This document shows positions 15,338 to 18,834 of a stretch of DNA of 18,834 nucleotides, piece by piece. The notes beneath the pieces were generated by a model. It did not search any database, had not been told where the DNA came from, and saw only the letters and a list, made by a program, of their open reading frames with translations. A program made the position numbers and the translations under genes. Within the stretch, counting starts at the first letter, position 1. Each line of letters begins with the position of its first letter. Source of the stretch: an uncultured Spartobacteria bacterium (lineage in GTDB: Bacteria > Verrucomicrobiota > Verrucomicrobiia > Chthoniobacterales > JAATET01); contig CALGTD010000186.1 of assembly GCA_937901895.1 (NCBI GenBank), positions 1 to 18,834 of the forward strand. The letters are read 5' to 3'.

Positions 15338-15826
15338 ATGAGTAGCGCAGAACCGCCCGCCGGCCAACCGGGAAATTCATTCTCGATTCGCGTGCACGTC
15401 CGCGATCAGCGAATGGACCTGCTCGATCGCGGCAGGGTCGTGACGAGTTATCCCGTCTCGACCTCCAGATTCGGACTCGGGTTCGAACCCGGCAGCTACC
15501 GCACACCGACGGGCCGGTTCGCGATCTGCGAAAAGATCGGCGAGGGCGAGCCGTTGTGGGCGGTTTTCAAAAGCCGGATCCCGACGGGTGAGATTGCACA
15601 GCCCGGTGGAGAGGAGGACGGGATTCTTACCCGGATCCTCAGGCTGGAAGGCCTCGACCCTGAAAACGCGAATACGCGCGACCGCTACATCTACATTCAC
15701 GGAACGAATCAGGAATCGCTCATCGGCACCCCGGCCAGCCACGGATGCGTGCGGATGCGCAACGCGGACATCGCCGATCTGTTTCCCCGCGTGGCGTGCG
15801 GATGCCTTGTTGAAATCGTTGCGTGA
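15338..15826 (+). CDS. L,D-transpeptidase-like (YkuD domain) protein without signal peptide
   Basis: 162 residues. YkuD-fold proteins cross-link peptidoglycan through diaminopimelate or attach proteins to it. The catalytic signature is complete: H121 (YIYIHGTN) and SHGCVRM with S134, H135, G136, nucleophile C137 and R139. PGSYRTPTGRFAI (51-63) is the usual strand before it. Odd: neither this start nor the in-frame ATG at 15305 gives a signal peptide or membrane anchor, although the substrate is normally periplasmic. The ATG at 15338 follows AAAAAGGAG, with a rather short 3-base gap. It is divergent from asd, which supplies the diaminopimelate precursor. A cytoplasmic or non-classically exported role is possible. 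Confidence 0.88.
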   Translation: MSSAEPPAGQPGNSFSIRVHVRDQRMDLLDRGRVVTSYPVSTSRFGLGFEPGSYRTPTGRFAICEKIGEGEPLWAVFKSRIPTGEIAQPGGEEDGILTRILRLEGLDPENANTRDRYIYIHGTNQESLIGTPASHGCVRMRNADIADLFPRVACGCLVEIVA

Positions 15827-15839
15827 ATCCCCCGCGGAC

Positions 15840-15863
15840 CTTGCAAATAACATGATTTGCGGG
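15840..15863 (+). terminator. Hairpin after the transpeptidase-like gene, possible terminator
   Basis: GCAAAT-aacatg-ATTTGC (15843-15860), extended by G·T and C-G pairs to about 9 bp, starts 13 bases after the stop. The first T-run (GTTTT) comes only about 7-11 bases later, and the stem is AT-rich, so termination would be weak. The alternative is an operator for the lipoprotein gene about 100 bases downstream. Confidence 0.3.
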
Positions 15864-15958
15864 TGCCGGGCGTTTTCTCCGATTTTCATTGTCACCCCCC
15901 GCGGATGTGCCTAAATCGCTCGCAGCAACATGCTGAGAAAGGAGGGGAAAAAACATCC

Positions 15959-16075
15959 ATGAAACTCGTCAAGATTGCAGCTCTCGCAGCGTTCGCAGTC
16001 GCGTCGCTCGGCCTCGGCGCTTGCGCCAGCAAGTCCGCGCCGGCTCCGGCTCCGACCACCGGTTACACCAAGTAA
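15959..16075 (+). CDS. Tiny lipoprotein, 38 residues
   Basis: MKLVKIAALAAFAVASLGLG then ACASKSAPAPAPTTGYTK. It is a classic lipoprotein signal peptide: two lysines, a hydrophobic core, and lipobox LGAC with the cysteine at residue 21-22. The mature part is only 17 residues, rich in Ala and Pro. AAAGGAGG (15938-15945), the best ribosome binding site in the window, lies 13 bases upstream. The frame extends upstream to 15857, but that part looks non-coding. The gene stands alone and is followed by a strong terminator, so it is probably made as its own short, possibly abundant mRNA. The function is unknown. It is comparable in size to entericidin-type lipoproteins but has no clear sequence match. 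Confidence 0.78.
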   Translation: MKLVKIAALAAFAVASLGLGACASKSAPAPAPTTGYTK

Positions 16076-16096
16076 TCGTTCTTCCTTTGGAAGATA

Positions 16097-16702
16097 CTAA
16101 GGCCGGGATGGTTCGCCGAATCGTCCCGGCCTTTTTGTTTCCCCTCGCGGTTTCACGCTGACAAACACGCTCCCCGGCATCGTGAAGCGCCACAGGAGTT
16201 CCTGCGCGGTGGAGATGCCAATGCGCGAATCGGCGACCGGCCGGATCCTCCGCGAACGCGGATGCAGCGCGAACACAGGATCCACGCACAGGTCGTGTCC
16301 GTGGTCGCTCCCTACGATTCCAAGAGCCTGCGTCAAACGTCCCGGGCCGGCGCAGAGCTTCCGCAGATCCGCCATTTTCCGTCGCTCGATCATTCGCTCG
16401 ACACCGGTCACCGGCTCCAGCGCACGCACGAGAACGAAGCCCTGGCGTCGCCCCTTCACGAGGACGTTGAAGAGCCAGTGCATCCCGTAGTTGAGATACA
16501 CGTAGGCCGTGCCCGCAGGATGCGCGGCCACGAACGCACGCGCACTCGGACGGAAGAATGTATGACAGGCCGCGTCGCCCTCCGCGTCATACGCCTCGGT
16601 CTCCACGATGATGCCGCTCGCATCGCCCCAGCGAAGTTCCGCGCCCACCAGTTCACGGGCGCAACGGAGTGGATCACGCTCGAAGAAATTCCTGTCCAGC
16701 AT
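16097..16702 (-). CDS. mpg: Alkyl-adenine (3-methyladenine) DNA glycosylase, AAG/MPG family
   Basis: 201 residues, normal for the bacterial family. It starts base excision repair by removing alkylated or deaminated purines. Compared with human AAG: VETEAY (33-38) gives catalytic E36 and intercalating Y38, H47 (ACHTF) matches His136, YVYLNYGMHWLFN (67-79) gives N79, and VLVRALEP and LCAGPGRLTQALGI follow. The usual GRTPRN segment after the histidine is altered here (RPSARAFVAAHPAG). The ATG at 16702 gives the standard N-terminus. The last dozen codons (KRPGRFGEPSRP) and the TAG coincide with the terminator hairpin of the convergent lipoprotein gene. It is divergent from the TPR membrane protein gene. 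Confidence 0.94.
   Translation of the reverse strand: MLDRNFFERDPLRCARELVGAELRWGDASGIIVETEAYDAEGDAACHTFFRPSARAFVAAHPAGTAYVYLNYGMHWLFNVLVKGRRQGFVLVRALEPVTGVERMIERRKMADLRKLCAGPGRLTQALGIVGSDHGHDLCVDPVFALHPRSRRIRPVADSRIGISTAQELLWRFTMPGSVFVSVKPRGETKRPGRFGEPSRP
16099..16138 (+). terminator. Strong intrinsic terminator of the lipoprotein gene
   Basis: AAGGCCGGGA (16099-16108) pairs perfectly with TCCCGGCCTT (16124-16133). The loop holds a small TTCG-c-CGAA stem, and TTTTTGTTT follows. It lies 23 bases after the lipoprotein stop. The structure also contains the final codons of the opposite mpg gene, whose stop is at its left foot. Confidence 0.92.
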
Positions 16703-16725
16703 CGTCGGCGATAACGATTAGGCGT

Positions 16726-16744
16726 TCGCACCCGTCGAGTGCGA
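16726..16744. promoter_or_regulatory. Inverted repeat TCGCAC/GTGCGA between mpg and the TPR protein gene
   Basis: Perfect 6-bp arms around CCGTCGA in the 102-base divergent gap, 24 bases from the mpg start. It could be an operator, but a 6-bp stem in GC-rich DNA can be chance. No clear promoter pair is visible nearby. Confidence 0.25.
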
Positions 16745-16804
16745 CAAACATCTCGCGAGTCCCCACGGAGCCGGACCATACTGCGAACGACTCCGCACCC
16801 CTCC

Positions 16805-18586
16805 ATGCCCCGCCGTGCCCGGAATTCGCATCCCCGTCGGAATGCTGCACCGCTGACGTTTGCCACGCTTTGGAAGGCCTTCCTCATCGTGGCATCCGGG
16901 CTTCTGGTCTATGCGCCGGCGGTCCATGGCGAATGGCTTTGGGACGATGACGAAGCGATCCCGCTGAATCCCGACCTCAAGGATCCGTGGGGATGGTTGA
17001 CCGTCTGGAGCGGAGCCTCTCCCAGTGCCGATTATTTTCCGCTCACTGCCACGGTCCGATGGATTCAGTGGCAGGTATTTCACGAGGCGGTGGCCGGTTA
17101 TCATCTGTGCAATATCGCGCTTCATCTCGCGAGCGCACTGCTCATCTGGCGGGTGTTCTGGAAACTCGGAATCGGCCTGCCATGGCTGGGCGGTCTCATC
17201 TTTGCGATCCATCCCATTTTCGTCGAGTCCGTCGCATGGATCTCGGAATTGAAGAACACGCTGTCACTTCCGCTGCTTCTGCTCTCCTTCCTCGCATGGC
17301 TGGATTTCGGAAACTCTCGAAAGGGCGTGGCCTACGCGGTCTCGCTCGGGTGTTTCCTGCTCGCGGTCGCCGCGAAATCCTCCGTGGTGACGTTTCCGTT
17401 GATCCTGCTCCTGCACACATGGTGGAAGACTGCAAAAATCACCCGTCGCAATCTGGTCGAGGTATTGCCGTTTCTCCTCGTCTCGGTCGCGTTTGGACTG
17501 TTCACAATTCATTTCCAGTTTCAGCGCGCGATCGGAGACGAACCCCTGCCTGCCGGTGACTTCGTGGATCGCACCCTCATCGCGGGTCTCGCCGTGGCCT
17601 TCTATTTGTGGAAGACGATCCTGCCAATCCACCTCCTGCCGATGTATCCCCAGTGGATCGCGGATCGGACGGACGTTCTGCTGTGGCTTCCCTGGCCGCT
17701 GCTCGTCGCAGGGTTCCTCTGGGCGTGGAGACACCGCGCCTCGTGGGGGCGTCACGTGATCTTTGGCTTCGGAGTCTTCCTCATCAGCCTCGCGCCTGTC
17801 CTTGGCTTCATCGACATGGCCTACATGCGCATTTCGTGGACTGCGGATCACTTTCTTTACCTGCCGAACCTCGGCCTTCTCGGCCTTGCCGTTGCCGGAG
17901 TGAACCGCGTGCTCACGCCTCCCTCCCCGCCGGCAATGCGAAAAGCCGGCGTCGGCGCCATTATCCTCGTGGTGGCGTTGTGGATGGGCACGGCATTCCG
18001 TCACGCTGGACGGTTCGTGGACGAGGAAACGCTCTGGACCTACACGCTCTCGCAGAACCCGGACGCCTGGCAGGCGCATACCCGGCTGGCAATGGCACTC
18101 ATCAAGCGGGGCGACGCCGAAGCCGTGCGTGTCCATTTCGCCGAAGCCCAGCGGCTCCGACCGGATCTCGCACAGACCGCCACCAACTACGCAAACATCC
18201 TCGAAGATACCGGCGACATCGACGGTGCGATCGTCATGCGCCGAATGGCGGTGGAACTCTCACCTGAGTTTCCGTTCTGCCGATTCATGCTGGCTCGCAC
18301 CCTCGCGCAGTCCGGCCGACTCGACGAAGCGCGGATGGAATTGGAAACCCTTGTGCGGATGCGGCCGGACGACGCCAATAACCTGGTAAACCTCGGTCAG
18401 GTCCTCCACGCGCTCGACCGGAACACCGATGCGCTTCGTCGGTTCAACGAGGCGCTGGAAATCGATCCTTCCCTCGCCGACGCACGGACTCAACGGGACA
18501 TTCTCGAGGCCGAGCTCGCAAACGATGCCCCAATCAACCTCTGGAACGCACCCGCGGGGATCACAGACCCGATGGATGATCGATGA
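16805..18586 (+). CDS. TMTC-like multi-pass membrane protein with TPR tail (putative glycosyltransferase)
   Basis: 593 residues from the ATG at 16805. The alternative GTG at 16739 would add 22 polar residues before the first membrane segment. About ten hydrophobic segments (24-40 onwards to about 405) carry the hallmarks of the TMTC/GT-C family: acidic WDDDEAI (46-52) after the first segment, YFPLTATVRWIQW (77-89), YHLCNIALHLASALL (99-113) and LIFAIHPIFVESVAWI (131-146). About four TPR repeats follow (from about 435: DAWQAHTRLAMALIKRGDAE, TATNYANILEDTGDIDGA, PFCRFMLARTLAQSGRLDEA, ANNLVNLGQVLHALDRNTDA). Relatives transfer sugars from lipid carriers to proteins; donor and acceptor here are unknown. 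Its 3' end overlaps the convergent Nif3-like gene by 26 bases. Confidence 0.87.
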   Translation: MPRRARNSHPRRNAAPLTFATLWKAFLIVASGLLVYAPAVHGEWLWDDDEAIPLNPDLKDPWGWLTVWSGASPSADYFPLTATVRWIQWQVFHEAVAGYHLCNIALHLASALLIWRVFWKLGIGLPWLGGLIFAIHPIFVESVAWISELKNTLSLPLLLLSFLAWLDFGNSRKGVAYAVSLGCFLLAVAAKSSVVTFPLILLLHTWWKTAKITRRNLVEVLPFLLVSVAFGLFTIHFQFQRAIGDEPLPAGDFVDRTLIAGLAVAFYLWKTILPIHLLPMYPQWIADRTDVLLWLPWPLLVAGFLWAWRHRASWGRHVIFGFGVFLISLAPVLGFIDMAYMRISWTADHFLYLPNLGLLGLAVAGVNRVLTPPSPPAMRKAGVGAIILVVALWMGTAFRHAGRFVDEETLWTYTLSQNPDAWQAHTRLAMALIKRGDAEAVRVHFAEAQRLRPDLAQTATNYANILEDTGDIDGAIVMRRMAVELSPEFPFCRFMLARTLAQSGRLDEARMELETLVRMRPDDANNLVNLGQVLHALDRNTDALRRFNEALEIDPSLADARTQRDILEAELANDAPINLWNAPAGITDPMDDR

Positions 18587-18834
18587 ACGCCCAGGGAAGG
18601 CAGAACTTCCGCTCCAGCTCGGCGCCCAGCGCCTTCACGCCGAACGTCTCCGTGGCGTAGTGTCCGGCGTAGATCAAATTCACCCCCAGCTCCTCCGCCG
18701 CGGCAAACGTCCAGTGCGTCCCCTCGCCCGTGAGAAACGTATCGACACCCGCGGCCGCGGCCTTGGCCACCTCGCCTCCCGCACCGCCGGTGACGATGCC
18801 GAGCTTCCGCACGCGGTCCGGACCGCCCGGCGCG
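18561..18834 (-). CDS. Nif3-like dinuclear metal-centre protein, C-terminal part (cut by window edge)
   Basis: The frame stays open to the right edge, so this is the C-terminal ~90 residues of a gene starting beyond 18834. A GTG at 18812 is internal, not the start. The Nif3/YbgI/DUF34 signature is clear: RVRKLGIVTGGAGGEVA, then TFLTGEGTHWTFAAAEELG, and IYAGHYATETFGVKAL with its conserved GHY and glutamate, which help hold the metal pair. The family is often annotated as a GTP cyclohydrolase I type 2 homolog; its function is unsettled. The stop at 18561 lies inside the end of the TPR membrane protein gene on the other strand. Confidence 0.9.
   Translation of the reverse strand, partial: APGGPDRVRKLGIVTGGAGGEVAKAAAAGVDTFLTGEGTHWTFAAAEELGVNLIYAGHYATETFGVKALGAELERKFCLPWAFIDHPSGL

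Noticed and set aside
1..18834. Genomic island, prophage, defence system or CRISPR
   Set aside because: No integrase, transposase, nuclease-toxin pair, tRNA boundary or regularly spaced repeats. The gene content is mostly housekeeping and envelope functions with uniform-looking composition.

Overview
This window is GC-rich, gene-dense chromosomal DNA from a Gram-negative-type bacterium, most likely a member of the Verrucomicrobiota (PVC group). The clues are a PEP-CTERM sorted protein, a compact UvrC-type protein, a TMTC-like membrane protein with TPR repeats, secreted lectin and repeat proteins, many genes without a clear Shine-Dalgarno sequence, and degenerate CACGAA/TTCGTG intergenic repeats of a kind I recall from Verrucomicrobia and Planctomycetes. 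The phylum is inferred from these features, not proven. I found no rRNA, tRNA, CRISPR array, integrase, transposase or phage gene.

Layout, left to right. (1) 17-1851: a secreted protein with a glycosidase-like barrel and a ricin-type lectin tail (minus strand). Upstream of it lies a 42-codon remnant of a second lectin C-terminus, then about 300 bases without a gene that hold a repeated GGGAGGGTTGGAGGGA element and a G-quadruplex-like motif. (2) 1852-6506: a minus-strand pair, priA (replication restart helicase) followed by an AsmA-like membrane-anchored protein. (3) 6632-8762: cysS, divergent from priA, then a left-handed beta-helix (hexapeptide) transferase. (4) 8763-10076: an MFS transporter on the minus strand, abutting the transferase tail to tail at a shared TGATCA. 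(5) 10170-11714: a short uvrC, divergent from the transporter across a palindromic CACGAA-type repeat. (6) 11711-14185: a secreted repeat protein that meets uvrC at a shared CTAG, and a PEP-CTERM protein with its own intrinsic terminator. (7) 14324-15826: asd (minus) and an L,D-transpeptidase-like gene (plus), with only 15 bases between their start codons. (8) 15959-16138: a 38-residue lipoprotein followed by a strong terminator. (9) 16097-18834: an alkyl-adenine DNA glycosylase gene whose last codons form that terminator, a TMTC-like TPR membrane protein, and the C-terminal part of a Nif3-family gene cut by the window edge.

How the genes fit together. Most are housekeeping genes: DNA repair and replication restart (priA, uvrC, the 3-methyladenine glycosylase), translation (cysS), and lysine/diaminopimelate synthesis (asd) beside a possible peptidoglycan cross-linking enzyme. 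The AsmA-like protein, lipoprotein, PEP-CTERM protein and two secreted proteins belong to the cell envelope. I see no convincing new multi-gene system. The items most worth a second look are the UvrC lacking its usual cysteine cluster and a linker domain, the paralogous lectin remnant, the arrayed TTTGGAA half-sites between priA and cysS, the tiny lipoprotein with its terminator embedded in mpg, and the palindromic shared stop codons.
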